Shown: piece by piece, positions 12,283 through 23,860 of the stretch
How the letters are laid out: every line of letters starts with the position of its first letter
Numbering within the stretch: the stretch's first letter is position 1
NCBI RefSeq assembly: GCF_000150275.1
Contig: NW_002060947.1
Coordinates: 1,171,199-1,235,198, forward strand
DNA from: Trichoplax adhaerens
Lineage: Eukaryota; Placozoa; Uniplacotomia; Trichoplacea; Trichoplacidae
Reading direction: 5' to 3'
DNA length: 64,000 bases
The notes under the pieces: model-generated
What the model was told of the DNA's origin: nothing
The model's database searches: none
Seen by the model: only the letters and a program-made list of their open reading frames with translations
Program-made: the position numbers and the translations under genes

Positions 12283-13752
12283 TTAATGCCTTCGTCTTAT
12301 CCCCACGTACACGGGTTTTGCAGGTAATAAGGCAGTAGATGTTTTCGTTTCCATTCGTCTTTCAGTTTGTTTAACCATAATTAATTCTAGGCGACTTATA
12401 ATTTTCACTATTGCCAATTTAAGTTCTAGCAGAGCAAATCTCATACCTATGCAATTACGTGGTCCATTACCAAATGCGAGGTAACTGCATGGATGTCTTT
12501 TAGCCTTTTCTTCAGGTGTAAATCTTTCGGGTATAAATTTTTCGGGATCCGGCCATAACATAGGATCGTGATGAAGTGAATAAATAGGTATGCCAATCAT
12601 CATACCTTTAGGTATTCGAAAGCCTTTAATGGTGATCTCATCTCGCGCTAAACGATCGACAGCGTAAGCAGCTGGGTAAAGCCGCATAGTTTCTGCAATC
12701 ACCATATCTAAATAGGGTAAATCTTGCAAAGATTCTATACCAATATCTTCATGATACTTTGAACTAATCTCCTCATACACCTTTTGTTGGACGTCGGAAT
12801 TAACAGCTAAAATATGTGATAAAAATGTTAAAGTGTTAGCCGTTGTTTCGTAGCCAGCTACCAGGAAAACAAAGGCTTGAGCTATAATTTCGTCGTTGTC
12901 AAGCTTGTCATGATCCCCCGCTTCAATCATTAACTGTAATATATCTCCACGGCAAGATACACCAGCTCTAAGATTTTTTCTTCGATGTTCAATTACTTTT
13001 TTAGTTACTGCCATTAAGTAATCAATGGAATAAATTAATTTTCCACCGACCATTGGTTCCAAAATTCGAAATAAAGTCGGTGATATAATTGCCAGAAATT
13101 GCAAGAATCCAGATTCAGTTGCAAAGATGCCTGCTGCAGCTTCAGTTACTTTTCTTTCTTGTTCTTCAGATTCATATTCTATGCCAAATATAGCTCCTAG
13201 AATTACCTCCATTGCAAATTTTCCACAGCAATCCCTTAATTCAATTGGTCGGCCTTCCTGCTCTGCGGTCATCATTCGCTCACACAAGTGATCACCAGCA
13301 TCGTTGATGATTGCAAATGTTAGTTTAAGTTTTGCAGTACTAAATGTAGGGAGAACAATAGTTCGAACACGTTTCCAATCTGCACCTTGCAGATCGAACA
13401 GAGACTTGTCAAAAGGTTTTAGTGTGTTGGTGAAAGCAAATCGATTGGTAAAATTAGAAAACTCCTTAATCAAAATTGTTTGCAATACTTCTGGTTCACC
13501 AACCCATATGGCTGGAAAATGAAAAAATAGTGTGCCATGTATCCTTCCATATTTTTCAAGTCTTTTTAACTGGTTATAATGGCGTTTTGTTGGGCCTAAA
13601 TCCGTAGTATTGCCAAGGAAATCAAGAGGGAATGGGACACCTAAACCTAACTTTCTCAAGTACAAATAAGGGGAAATTATAAATTTATACACTAAGTATG
13701 CTAAGAATACTACAGCAAGACTTAGAATTTGAAGAAACGTCAGACCCGGCAT
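12283..13752 (-). CDS. Cytochrome P450, clan 3 (CYP3-like), intronless
   Basis: A 489-residue P450. The open frame extends 12 codons upstream of the chosen ATG to a TTG, but the ATG at 13752 places a hydrophobic anchor (FLQILSLAVVFLAYLVYKF) right at the N-terminus, as expected for a microsomal P450. The I-helix AGYETTANT, K-helix AETMRLYP, FIPERF and heme loop AFGNGPRNCIG (Cys434) are all canonical. The C-terminal heme region (IGMRFALLELKLA) closely resembles vertebrate CYP3A. It is the first of five minus-strand tandem copies and has the shortest N-terminus of the set. It is predicted to be an ER monooxygenase of lipids or xenobiotics; the substrate cannot be inferred. Confidence 0.93.
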   Translation of the reverse strand: MPGLTFLQILSLAVVFLAYLVYKFIISPYLYLRKLGLGVPFPLDFLGNTTDLGPTKRHYNQLKRLEKYGRIHGTLFFHFPAIWVGEPEVLQTILIKEFSNFTNRFAFTNTLKPFDKSLFDLQGADWKRVRTIVLPTFSTAKLKLTFAIINDAGDHLCERMMTAEQEGRPIELRDCCGKFAMEVILGAIFGIEYESEEQERKVTEAAAGIFATESGFLQFLAIISPTLFRILEPMVGGKLIYSIDYLMAVTKKVIEHRRKNLRAGVSCRGDILQLMIEAGDHDKLDNDEIIAQAFVFLVAGYETTANTLTFLSHILAVNSDVQQKVYEEISSKYHEDIGIESLQDLPYLDMVIAETMRLYPAAYAVDRLARDEITIKGFRIPKGMMIGIPIYSLHHDPMLWPDPEKFIPERFTPEEKAKRHPCSYLAFGNGPRNCIGMRFALLELKLAIVKIISRLELIMVKQTERRMETKTSTALLPAKPVYVGIRRRH

Positions 13753-15866
13753 GTTACAGATGATGAAGTATCGGATAGTATTAGGCAAATATTATATAAA
13801 ATAATCAGATTACTGCCTCTGTTTGGCACTTCATGAACCTTGTTAATGTGATCATAGAATGCAAAGCTCTAGCTCTAAATCTTCTTTACGTACAAAGATA
13901 GTCGTTTTCTGCGTCGTAAAGAGACCTTTGTAAAATAGCTTTATCAATCAACAATATTCTGTTCCTGTTACAGCATAATGTAAAGCAAATTGCTACGTTG
14001 ATTTTTCTTGATGACTTGAAGATTTTCAAGTGTGATGCGATCGCATTAATAACTAAAATAATATAACTGCAATCAATAATAATAATAGTGATTATAATTA
14101 TTATCGAAGATATTAATCTTTAAATTAGGATTGTTTGCCAAAATTTGACGTGGATTAAAGTAGGAAGTGATAATAATAAGCAGTTAGACTAATCCATTTT
14201 TCATGACGTTCAATGGTCACCGATAACTTTGTTTGTATTAGACGATGTTTAATTTAGAGATTGGATATCAGATGTGGTCCAACAGACGGCACACGCCAAT
14301 TACTATGCAAAATAAATACGGAAAACATAAACAGTACTTAAAGATTACCATATCGAAATTGCGCTGTATGAATTGCAAACTTCACATATTAGCCTCGTCT
14401 ATTCGATTGTAATTATAATTATGTTATTTGCACAGTAATGTCAGAAGGAGGAGTATTTAAAATAGCGCAGTGATATAGCAGCATACTGACATACTGTAGT
14501 TCAAACAACGTCAATACATGTACAGGATGACATTTCCACCCATTCGAGGTAAAAATAAAACAGCATTAGTTTTTCCTCTGATCTCGCCTAATATCAATAC
14601 AGCAGCGCAATACAGTTGAGAGAAATAAGTTTTGACATATGAAAGTTGGACGCAAATCAGCAAGACGAGAGTAACTGTAGTAAAAGGATTGGCATAGTTG
14701 ATATTATTTAATAAGTGATCGAAGATCTTGTTCTACTGTTGTAAACAAGTCTGTAGTTCTCAGTAAAGTAAAGAACTCTGTACTAAGTAGCTTCCAGGTC
14801 TAATGATAGTAAAATTTACGAATGTCTAGTGCATCATTGCCATATTCGGCGCTGCTTGAACAAATTACTTTATTTCAAGTGTTCAACAAGTATCGTGGTG
14901 TTGGCGTAGGAACCAATAGATTTGACAGCTTTTGGGTTATTATTGCAACTAAATTCTGCATACATAGGAACATTTACGTACATACTCTAGAGGTACCCAA
15001 AACTGCAATAAGTTCATAAGCTGATACGATGCTCATAGGTATAGTAATGATCGTATAATTGGATCAAGGCGTTTGATCAGTTTAGCTCGGTAAGCATATT
15101 TACTGATTGAAATTCTCAAACAGCAGTAAACTTATTGTTATTGGCTCTAGAGACCATGATAGAATCAATACGATCATATTGCAGTATTCTGCTATAATCC
15201 TTACACGTATATTCAATGTACATATTTATATAACAAGATAAAACCATGGGGTTTTTGATGGCAAAGTAGTGATGTCATTAGTTAGATACCACGCCAAACA
15301 TCCACAGTTAAATTGAATAAAATATCAACATTCTACCATTTATAAGTTCTAGCATTTGTCATAGCCAATTGATATTATTGCCCACAGAGATTCGTAAATA
15401 CATCGTAGTTCATGAAATTTGGTTCATATTGGATAGCTCAATTAATACAAAAATTATTCATAATTTTAGACATGTACTGAACGATTCTAGATAATTAGGT
15501 GACACTATGTCCATACGCAGAATTACTTATAGTATTATCTATAATTGAATATCTTCAGGATAGTCATCACAAGCGTTACAAGACATAATAGTATAATTAA
15601 CAATAACAATAACATAATCATTAACATTAGCTATCGTATAAGAACTTTTACTATACAGTAAGTCATTATTAGTTATCTCCATGTATAAATGTTAACCACT
15701 AAATTTAGTCATTTACTCTTCACGGTGATTCGTGCCGTGGCATATACATATTTCAACGTAGTCTAATATGCTTTTGTGTCTTCTAACAGATTATTACCAG
15801 CAGCAAGAATATTAAATACAAATGAATTGTAATATTCTTACATGCCATAGCGAAAAGTCTTCCTCC
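13753..15866. other. Intergenic region between P450 genes 2 and 3
   Basis: AT-rich spacer expected to hold the promoter of the P450 ending at 12283 and the 3' UTR of the next copy. No exon or RNA gene is recognisable. A 65-codon frame at 14822-15019 matches nothing I know and is probably chance. Confidence 0.5.
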
Positions 15867-17378
15867 CTAATGTCTCCTTTGGATTCCCACATATACACCG
15901 TTAGCCGGAGATAATGTAGCTCCAGTTTTCAACTTTAATGGAATCTCAGTTTCTTTTACTACTACTAATTTAACGTTTTGTAAAATTCTAACTAAAGCAA
16001 ATTTTGTCTCTAATAAAGCCAATCGCATTCCAATACAATTTCGAGGTCCACCACCGAAGGGAATGTAACTATACGGATGATGCTTTGCTTTAGCCTCCGG
16101 GGTAAATCGTTCGGGAATGAAACATTCAGGATCAGGCCAGAACTGTGGGTTATGATGCACAGCATAAATTGGAAGTCCTATCATTGAGTTTTTGGGTATA
16201 TCTACGCCATTTATAATTATGTCTTCCTTTGCACATCGATTGACAAAAAATCCTGCTGGATACATTCTTAGTGTTTCTGATATTACCATTTCAAGATAAG
16301 GTAAAGTAGATAACGTTTCATAGTCGAGATTACTTGCATTTGGGCATTTATCATCGATTTCCGTAATTAACTTTTCTTGAGTCTCAGGATTCGTGGCTAG
16401 CGAATACGAAGCCAAAGCTAATGTGTTAGCAGTAGTTTCATGACCGGCAATAAGGAAAATTACTGCTTGAGCGATAATTTCTTCATCGCTAATGTTGTCA
16501 GAATTACCAGCCTCAATCATATGTTGTAAAATATCTTTTCGACAGGGTATGCCTTCTTTTAAGTTTTTCCGTCGTTGACAAATAACTTGCTCAATTGTTT
16601 CGGTTAATAAATTGATTGATTTCATAATATCTCCTCCAACAACCGGCTCCAAGATCTTGAATAATGGTGACGCATAAACTACAAAAAATTGAACAAAAGT
16701 ATTGGTATCTCTAAGTATCATTCCTGCAGCTTTAGTGATTTTAGCTTCATGTTCTTCTGATTCGAACTCAATGCCAAAAGCTGTTGCTAAGATGACTCGC
16801 ATAGTAAATTGACCACAAACCTGCCATATATTAACAGCTTTTCTATTGACTTCAACTTGGAATAATTTATCAACTAAATTATCACTAGCTACTCTAATAA
16901 ATGGAAGAATGGTCTTTAATTTTGATGCACTAAAGGTAGGAACTAGAGTAGTTCTTACTCTTTTCCAGTCTTTATTTGTCAAGCGCAAAAGTGTTTTGTC
17001 AAAAGGCCTCATTAAACTAACTAATGCATAGCGGTTAGTAAAATTAGCGAAATCCTTGACCATAACTGCTTTGAGCATTTCTGGATCTCCTATCCATATG
17101 GTTGGAGCACAAAATATGAAAGTACCATAGACATTGCCATATAATTCTTGTCTTTTTATCTGAGCGGTATGCTGATCTCTGGATCCGTAATCCATAACGT
17201 TACCAGCAAATGGTTTAGGGATAGGCATTTTGAGTCCACATTTTCTTAAACGTCTGTATGGTCTATAGTAATCGTCATAAAGTTTATGTATAAATCCATA
17301 GCATAATAACACCATCACTATTGGTAATAAAATCTCTCGTAAAGAAATGGAAGATGTTAAAAGCTCTTGTAAAGCCAT
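15867..17378 (-). CDS. Cytochrome P450, clan 3 (CYP3-like), intronless
   Basis: A 503-residue P450 with a clear ATG start. Residues about 12-32 form the membrane anchor, followed by a basic stretch and the proline-rich KMPIPKPFAGN segment. Motifs are canonical: IAGHETTANT in helix I, SETLRMYP in helix K, FIPERF, and PFGGGPRNCIG with the heme ligand Cys448. It is most similar to the neighbouring gene at 19057-20556: both begin with an ELLTSS/EILTSS-type N-terminus and share AGHETT and GGGPRN. The two are therefore the most recent duplicate pair in the array. Function is a predicted ER monooxygenase; the substrate is unknown. Confidence 0.94.
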   Translation of the reverse strand: MALQELLTSSISLREILLPIVMVLLCYGFIHKLYDDYYRPYRRLRKCGLKMPIPKPFAGNVMDYGSRDQHTAQIKRQELYGNVYGTFIFCAPTIWIGDPEMLKAVMVKDFANFTNRYALVSLMRPFDKTLLRLTNKDWKRVRTTLVPTFSASKLKTILPFIRVASDNLVDKLFQVEVNRKAVNIWQVCGQFTMRVILATAFGIEFESEEHEAKITKAAGMILRDTNTFVQFFVVYASPLFKILEPVVGGDIMKSINLLTETIEQVICQRRKNLKEGIPCRKDILQHMIEAGNSDNISDEEIIAQAVIFLIAGHETTANTLALASYSLATNPETQEKLITEIDDKCPNASNLDYETLSTLPYLEMVISETLRMYPAGFFVNRCAKEDIIINGVDIPKNSMIGLPIYAVHHNPQFWPDPECFIPERFTPEAKAKHHPYSYIPFGGGPRNCIGMRLALLETKFALVRILQNVKLVVVKETEIPLKLKTGATLSPANGVYVGIQRRH

Positions 17379-19056
17379 TGTAATTTAATGTCCAGTGACC
17401 ACTGCTTATAATCTTTTCCAATAACTATAATAATATGATGATTGTATTAGGCAGTGAAATGGTGAATTAGTGATCAACTTGTACAGTAAAGTAAAAGTAA
17501 AAATACAGCGTAGTATACGAAGTATAACGAGCGAGGGATCTACTAGTAATTATATCGAGTGATTTTAACACAGTATAGTAATACAAAGTCAGGTAATTGT
17601 AGCACAAAGTGATCAATTTCGATGTCTACGTTCTACCATCCTCGATTACTTTACATGCATTAGAGATGATACCATAAATTGATCAGAGTCGCTACGTTAC
17701 CGTATAAGTTAACTGCAAAATTGATTTATCAGACCGGCCAGCCAATAACCAATAACTATAATCAAAATAATCATACACCAGTCAAGCAATTTTCCACTAG
17801 TTCGCCTTGCCTAGTTACCATCGAGTTACAGAATTACTTTATTCTGCAGCATTATGATAATCAATATTCTTAACAGTAATGAAGATGATGCAATCTGTAG
17901 AAACTTGTATGTAGTATAGTAAACAATGGAGCCTTTAAAATTGGACTGTAGTTGCGCAGTGGATAATCTAATTACTGTAATATTTTAGCATTTCTGCCTT
18001 GTGGATCATCGTTTCGCCAATTAGATCAGATCCTCCATATTTATTACTCGGTTCGATGATAAGATGACATTCATGTAAATATATCAGTAGGTTAGGGGCT
18101 TATATTTTGGTTGTAGGCATGCAAAATTATGGAAATTATTAAGAGAAAATTAATCATCATACGAGTCATTCTAAGCCTAGTTTCAAATCTGTATCAAGCC
18201 TGTCTTCCTCAAATATCTAGCTAAGTTACAGTCAACTAAGCGTCTCTTTATTAAAAGCAAAACCGAACCCTAATTTTATTGTAAAATCAACTGATTTGAT
18301 CAAACAGACCTACGATGACAAATTTTAGTCTTTAGAATGCAGAAATCAGTACTCAACCTTTTAATGTTAATTTTTAAAAGATTATAATTTAATTTGTTAA
18401 ATTAGCACATAAAGTTTCAAATTACGTGTAAAATGAATAATGGTACTGTAAGAGTTTGCTAAAATTTTGAGATCGAACTATATAAGGTATTGCATTAGTT
18501 TCTCACTGACCGATACTACTGTAAGTGTAGACGTTTACGGGTAACTACAAGTTTAGAAGAGAACCTTTTATAATTCGAGATGACTTAAGGCCGTATTAAA
18601 GGACTTCTGCGATGGAAATTCCATCTCATGATTCTTAGAAGATAACGATAAATCCGATAAGAATATCGGTCTACATTCTTGGTATAATTAGTTACATTCA
18701 AGTTTATAAATACCCTTTAGCCTAAATACTCACACTCTTCATTTCACATTATTCGCAGCAACACAATTCAAATACGTACATTCATAATAAACTGAAATTT
18801 TATTTACTTTTTTATCGGCTAACAGAATCATAGTTAAAAAATGCTAGGGTAAAGAATGAAAATAACAATTTCAGCTAATTGCAGTAGTTATATGTTAGGG
18901 TTTAAAATCCATACAATACAATCCTGCCGTCGGTACTTGTAGTAAATGAGAGTATCGGAACACAGGTAAATGGATATAACCTAAAACATTATTTCATCTG
19001 TTATTTGATAATCTTTTAATATGACAGATGTTACTAATTCTAAAATAGTACATCTT
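17379..19056. other. Intergenic region between P450 genes 3 and 4
   Basis: AT-rich spacer containing the presumed promoter of the 15867-17378 P450. No coding exon is seen. A stretch near 17515-17550 (GAGCGAGGGATCTACTAG) resembles one near 34920-34952, beyond the P450 relic, which suggests a shared upstream element or old duplication. A 15-bp perfect palindrome lies at 18611-18625. Confidence 0.45.
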
Positions 19057-20556
19057 TTAATATCTTTTTTGGATTCCTACATATACTCCGTTAGCTGGAG
19101 ATAATGTAGCTCCAGATTTCAACCTTAACGGTATTTCACTTTCCTTTACTGCTACTAACTTAACATTTTGTAACACTTTCACTAATGCCAATTTTGCTTC
19201 TAGTAAAGCTAGTCGCATTCCAATACAATTACGAGGTCCACCACCGAAAGGAATATAACTATAAGGATGCCGCTTAGCTTTAGCCTCTGGTGTAAATCGT
19301 TCGGGTATGAAACGTTCTGGATCAGGCCAGAGCTGTGGATTATGATGTACTGCATAAATTGGAAGTCCTATCATCGAATTCTTAGGTATATCTATACCAT
19401 TCACAACCATGTCGTCTTTGGTCTTACGATTAACGAAAAATCCTGCTGGATAGATACGTAATGTTTCTGATATTACCATTTCAAGATAAGGTAGCTCAGA
19501 TAATGTTTCATAGTCTAGGCTGCTCTCATCAGGGCATTTATCGTCGATTTCTGCAATTAACTTTTCTTGAGCTTCAGGATTTGCCATTAGTAAATATGAA
19601 GCAAAAGCTAGTGTATTAGCCGTTGTTTCGTGGCCAGCAATAAGAAATACTATTGCTTGAGCGACGATTTCTTCATCATTTAGGTTTGCTTCAATCATTT
19701 GTTGTAAAATATCTTTTCGACAGGGTATCCCTTCCTTTAAATTTTTTCGACGTTCCCTTATTACACGTTCGACTGTTGTTACTAATAGACGAGTCGAATT
19801 CATGATACCTCCTCCAATGACAGGCTCGAAAATTTTAAATAAACGTGATGCAAAGACAACAAAGAATTGAACTAAGGAATTAGTTTCTCTAAATAAAATC
19901 CCTGCAGCTTTTGTAAGTTTAGCTTCTTGTTCTTTTGACTCAAATTCAATTCCAAATGCTGTAGCTAAAATAACTTGCATGGTATATCTACCGTATGGCT
20001 GCCATATATCGATAGCTTTTCCTTCAGCCTCAGCTTTCATTAATTTATGGACCAAATCATCGCTGGCTACTTTAATAAACGGAAGAATGGTCTTTAACTT
20101 TAATGCACTAAAGGTCGGAACAAGAGTGGTCCTTACCCGTTTCCAATCTTTATTATCCAATTGCAGTAGCGACTTATTGAAAGGTTTAATTGTATTCGAT
20201 AAAGAATACCGGTTAGTAAAATTAGTAAAATCTTTGACCATTATTTCTTTAAGCATATCTGGATCGCCAACCCATATAGTTGGAGCATTAAACATAAATG
20301 TACCATAGACATTGCCATATTGTTCTTGTCTCTTAACCTGAGATATATGTTGTTCACTAGATCCATAATCCAAAACGTTACCAATAAAGGGCTTCGGAAT
20401 GGGCATTTTAAGACCACACTTTGTTAAACGTTTGTATGGAACGACGTAATCGTTGTAAAGTTTAACTACAAATGTGCAAAGCAACAGTACGATAAATAGT
20501 TGAAATAGTACATGTTGTAATGTAAATGATGAGGTTAATATCTCTTCTGCGGCCAT
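19057..20556 (-). CDS. Cytochrome P450, clan 3 (CYP3-like), intronless, short deletion before helix I
   Basis: A 499-residue P450 with an ATG start and an N-terminal anchor (about residues 14-33). It carries IAGHETTANT, SETLRIYP, FIPERF and PFGGGPRNCIG (Cys444). It is the closest paralogue of the upstream-numbered neighbour at 15867-17378. The one structural oddity is the segment just before helix I: MIEA runs straight into NLNDEEI, while all five other copies have a MIEAGxxD-type linker, so four residues are missing in frame. All catalytic motifs are intact, so the deletion probably trims a surface loop. Predicted ER monooxygenase; substrate unknown. Confidence 0.94.
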   Translation of the reverse strand: MAAEEILTSSFTLQHVLFQLFIVLLLCTFVVKLYNDYVVPYKRLTKCGLKMPIPKPFIGNVLDYGSSEQHISQVKRQEQYGNVYGTFMFNAPTIWVGDPDMLKEIMVKDFTNFTNRYSLSNTIKPFNKSLLQLDNKDWKRVRTTLVPTFSALKLKTILPFIKVASDDLVHKLMKAEAEGKAIDIWQPYGRYTMQVILATAFGIEFESKEQEAKLTKAAGILFRETNSLVQFFVVFASRLFKIFEPVIGGGIMNSTRLLVTTVERVIRERRKNLKEGIPCRKDILQQMIEANLNDEEIVAQAIVFLIAGHETTANTLAFASYLLMANPEAQEKLIAEIDDKCPDESSLDYETLSELPYLEMVISETLRIYPAGFFVNRKTKDDMVVNGIDIPKNSMIGLPIYAVHHNPQLWPDPERFIPERFTPEAKAKRHPYSYIPFGGGPRNCIGMRLALLEAKLALVKVLQNVKLVAVKESEIPLRLKSGATLSPANGVYVGIQKRY

Positions 20557-22351
20557 AGCGAGCTTGCCTTCTGAGATTACTGCTAATTAATTGTATTAAA
20601 TAACAAAGACTTATTAGAAGTACGATTACTTATTATATTAGAACAGTACGAGCAGTTAATTTCGAACTTATAAATACTTTAATCCACATTTGTAAGTGAT
20701 GTTCCACGCCAACAGATCAACTCACTTTATAGAGCTTTACTGCAATGAAATTTTTCTTATAGGCTTTTAAATTTATCCTAATATGGTAATGTAGAACGAA
20801 AAAATGATGTAATTAGTGCACAGAACTTACAATAGCCATGACGCAATTCTTTCATGTGTGTACTATTGTAAATAATATCACATTCGAATTATTCTAGTTC
20901 TGTATGATCAAATATTACAATAGATTACGCCAAATCAATCGATGAATAGTTATTTGTTCTCGCAATAATCTTCGGCTTAAGATAAACTATGAACCTTTGA
21001 CTATATTAATGACTCTCGTAGCTTTAAATAGCGGATATTTAAATGTCCTAAAACATGCTACGATGAGTTTTATCGATGGTAAAATCTTGCGGTAATTATT
21101 TTAATAGCGTTCCATCTATACGTTTTTTCTAGGAAATATTACAGTTAAAATTATGATTTATCAGCCACTTAAATTCTTAAGTTACTGATGGTCTGACATT
21201 ATCAAAATCTGTGCTTAGCTTACTGTTAACAGTTCTGGAAGCTGAATGCAGCAAAGTGAAATAACTCTACTTTAAGTGAGTATTTCTGATCTACCCGTAT
21301 CACAAGAGTGTTGTTAAGTCAGGTAGATTTAATTGCAATCGTGCAGCAACTAAACTCTTCGCATCTATACTACCTACTCTAGTTCCTTTCGGACGCACCG
21401 TTATTCATATGTAAATTGATTCGTGTTGCTTACTGAATCAATTTACCTATATCTATTAATTTAAATGCGTAACCTATATGTAAGATGACTGGATAACATT
21501 TACTGCACGTAAATTGTACACTATTTTATGTACTGTTCGAACTGTCGGCATGTGATACTTCGCATACTTAATTAGTATATCCCGTAAGATGTAAAGCAAA
21601 AGGCAAACGTCAGATACGAAAGTACTGTACCTTAGAATAGTAATATAAGGCAAATTTCAGCAATGTTGATCTATCTTAATCATGATGCAATACGGTGCAA
21701 GTTTACCATAGTCCATAGAATCATAACTTCGCCTAATTTTAATAGTAGATTTATTCCACCCATGATAGATGTACAATTACAATGTTATAGTGCCAAATTT
21801 TTAATACCATACACATACAATCTTAGGTTATGTCCTTTACAGTATTTGGCAGACTAATCTTCCTCGAATTTCTTATTGGTGATACTTCGCATAATAATGT
21901 TACTTACAATATTATATATATCCATAAATTTCAGCCAGCAAATTGCGGTGTCTTCACTGTAAATAACGTGAAACATGGATAAATTCTTGACTTTATTATG
22001 CACACAATATCTCATGATAAATCTTGCAACATAAACATTCTAGAACAGTGGTCCTGTACTAAGATCTTTAATTTTAGTTCCTGTCCTTTATGCATGCTTA
22101 TTACTATTGATACTATCAAATTTATGAAAGCTTTCTGAGCTCATAAATTAACTAAATCTGCACTTTAAAGGGTAGTTCAGATTTGGTTAAAAATTTCTGA
22201 AGATACTCCATGCCATAATTGAGATTCTGATATTCAAAATCAAAATTTATATTATTTATTTTGGAAGTCTTCAAAGTATTGAAGTCTTGATGATCACTTT
22301 TGGATTTGAGATTAATCAAGAATTGCCTTCATTATACTCGTATAATGCAAA
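20557..22351. other. Intergenic region between P450 genes 4 and 5
   Basis: AT-rich spacer with the promoter of the 19057-20556 P450 and the 3' end of the next copy. It contains the inverted repeat listed at 21411-21446. No coding exon is recognised; the 64-codon frame at 21663-21857 lacks any family features. Confidence 0.5.
21411..21446. repeat. Perfect 12-bp inverted repeat with 12-bp loop
   Basis: The arms GTAAATTGATTC (21411-21422) and GAATCAATTTAC (21435-21446) are perfect reverse complements separated by 12 bases. It could form a hairpin, be the remnant of a small inverted-repeat element, or be a regulatory palindrome. No target-site duplication is evident. Confidence 0.7.
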
Positions 22352-23860
22352 TTAGTATCGTTTTCTGAAGCCTAAGTTAAGCTCATTTGCAGGCGATAAT
22401 GTTGATGCAGTTCTCACTTGGATGGGAATAACGGTATCTTTAGAAATTATCAGTTCAAAATTTTGCAGAATACTAACTAAGGCTATTTTAACTTCTAGCA
22501 TAGCTAAACGTATACCCAAACAATTGCGTGGTCCGCTTCCAAATGGTAAATAACTATAAGGATGGCGCTTAGATTTTTCCTTAGACGAAAATCGTTCTGG
22601 CATGAATTGATCAGGATTAGGCCAGAGTTTTGGATTGTGATGTATAGCATAGATTGGGATGCCAAGCATAACACCTCGACCTATTCGAACGCCATCGATA
22701 ACCATAGTTTCCTTCACGTCCCGATTAACAAAATAGACTGGAGGATACATTCTCAAAGTTTCGGCAATAACCATTTCAAGATATTGTAAATCAAATAAAG
22801 CATCGTAACTGATACCTCCAATAGCTGGACATATAGTATCTATTTCTTCTAGTAGTTTCTTTTGAACATTAGGATTAATTGCAAGCAAATAGCAGGCAAA
22901 AGCTAGTGTATTGGCTGTAGTTTCATATCCTACAGTAAGAAATATAACTGACTGAGCAACTATTTCAGCATTTTTAAGCTTATCGCTATCTCCTGCTTCA
23001 ATCATTTGCTGCAAAATATCATTTCGGCAAGGTATACGTTCTTTCAAATTTCTTCTTCTTTCTTTTATGACGTTTTTAGCGGTATTTGTTAAGTATTCTA
23101 ATGAATCGTCAAACTCATTCTTAACAAAGGGTTTCAAAAATTTATAGAGAGGACCACATATAAAAATTAGGAGCCGCTTTAAACTTCCAGCTCCTCGAAA
23201 TTGTGCAGCTGCTGCATTAGTTAGCTTCCGCTCTTGCTCTTCTGATTTAAAATCCATTCCGAATGCTATGACCAACATAACTTTCATACTGAATTTACCA
23301 CATTCACGCCATATATCAATAGATTTTTGTTCCTCTTCTGCTTGTGCAATTGTACGTATTATAGACCTGCAAGTATCCTTTACTAATGGAACTATAGCCT
23401 TAAGTTTAGATACACTAAATGTTGGCAGCAGGATGTTTCTAACGCGTTTCCATTCTTGATCTTTTAATTGTAACACGGAATCGTCAAATGGAGGCCTAGA
23501 CTTTACAAAACTAAATCTATTAGTAAAATTTGAAAATTCTTTAACAGTTACTATTTTTAATATATTAGGATCGCCAATCCATATTGTTGGAATGTGAAAA
23601 AATAGCGTTCCATTCACTGTACCAAATCTTTCCTGTCTTTTGACCTGGGCTATATGCTGATTAGTTCCTCCTTCATCGGTAACATTACCTATAAAGGGTT
23701 TCGGTAACGGCACTTTAATTCTTAATTTCTTTAAGTACCATAAAGGAGAAATGTAACTGGTATACAGTAATCGAAAAAAAGCCAGAATAATGATTATTGC
23801 GAAAGTCTGTGAAGCATATTGATGCAGCCACAAATAGCTTAAAAAGCGGTAGGATGCCAT
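22352..23860 (-). CDS. Cytochrome P450, clan 3 (CYP3-like), intronless
   Basis: A 502-residue P450. A GTG five codons upstream is in frame, but the ATG at 23860 is the natural start. The hydrophobic anchor is FAIIIILAFFRLLY at about residues 20-35. Motifs: TVGYETTANT in helix I (Val replaces the usual first Ala, acid and Thr kept), AETLRMYP in helix K, FMPERF and PFGSGPRNCLG (heme Cys447). The region after helix F is more basic than in its neighbours (RGAGSLKRLL, KPFVKNEFD), so this copy has diverged in the substrate-access area. Predicted ER monooxygenase with unknown substrate. Confidence 0.93.
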   Translation of the reverse strand: MASYRFLSYLWLHQYASQTFAIIIILAFFRLLYTSYISPLWYLKKLRIKVPLPKPFIGNVTDEGGTNQHIAQVKRQERFGTVNGTLFFHIPTIWIGDPNILKIVTVKEFSNFTNRFSFVKSRPPFDDSVLQLKDQEWKRVRNILLPTFSVSKLKAIVPLVKDTCRSIIRTIAQAEEEQKSIDIWRECGKFSMKVMLVIAFGMDFKSEEQERKLTNAAAAQFRGAGSLKRLLIFICGPLYKFLKPFVKNEFDDSLEYLTNTAKNVIKERRRNLKERIPCRNDILQQMIEAGDSDKLKNAEIVAQSVIFLTVGYETTANTLAFACYLLAINPNVQKKLLEEIDTICPAIGGISYDALFDLQYLEMVIAETLRMYPPVYFVNRDVKETMVIDGVRIGRGVMLGIPIYAIHHNPKLWPNPDQFMPERFSSKEKSKRHPYSYLPFGSGPRNCLGIRLAMLEVKIALVSILQNFELIISKDTVIPIQVRTASTLSPANELNLGFRKRY

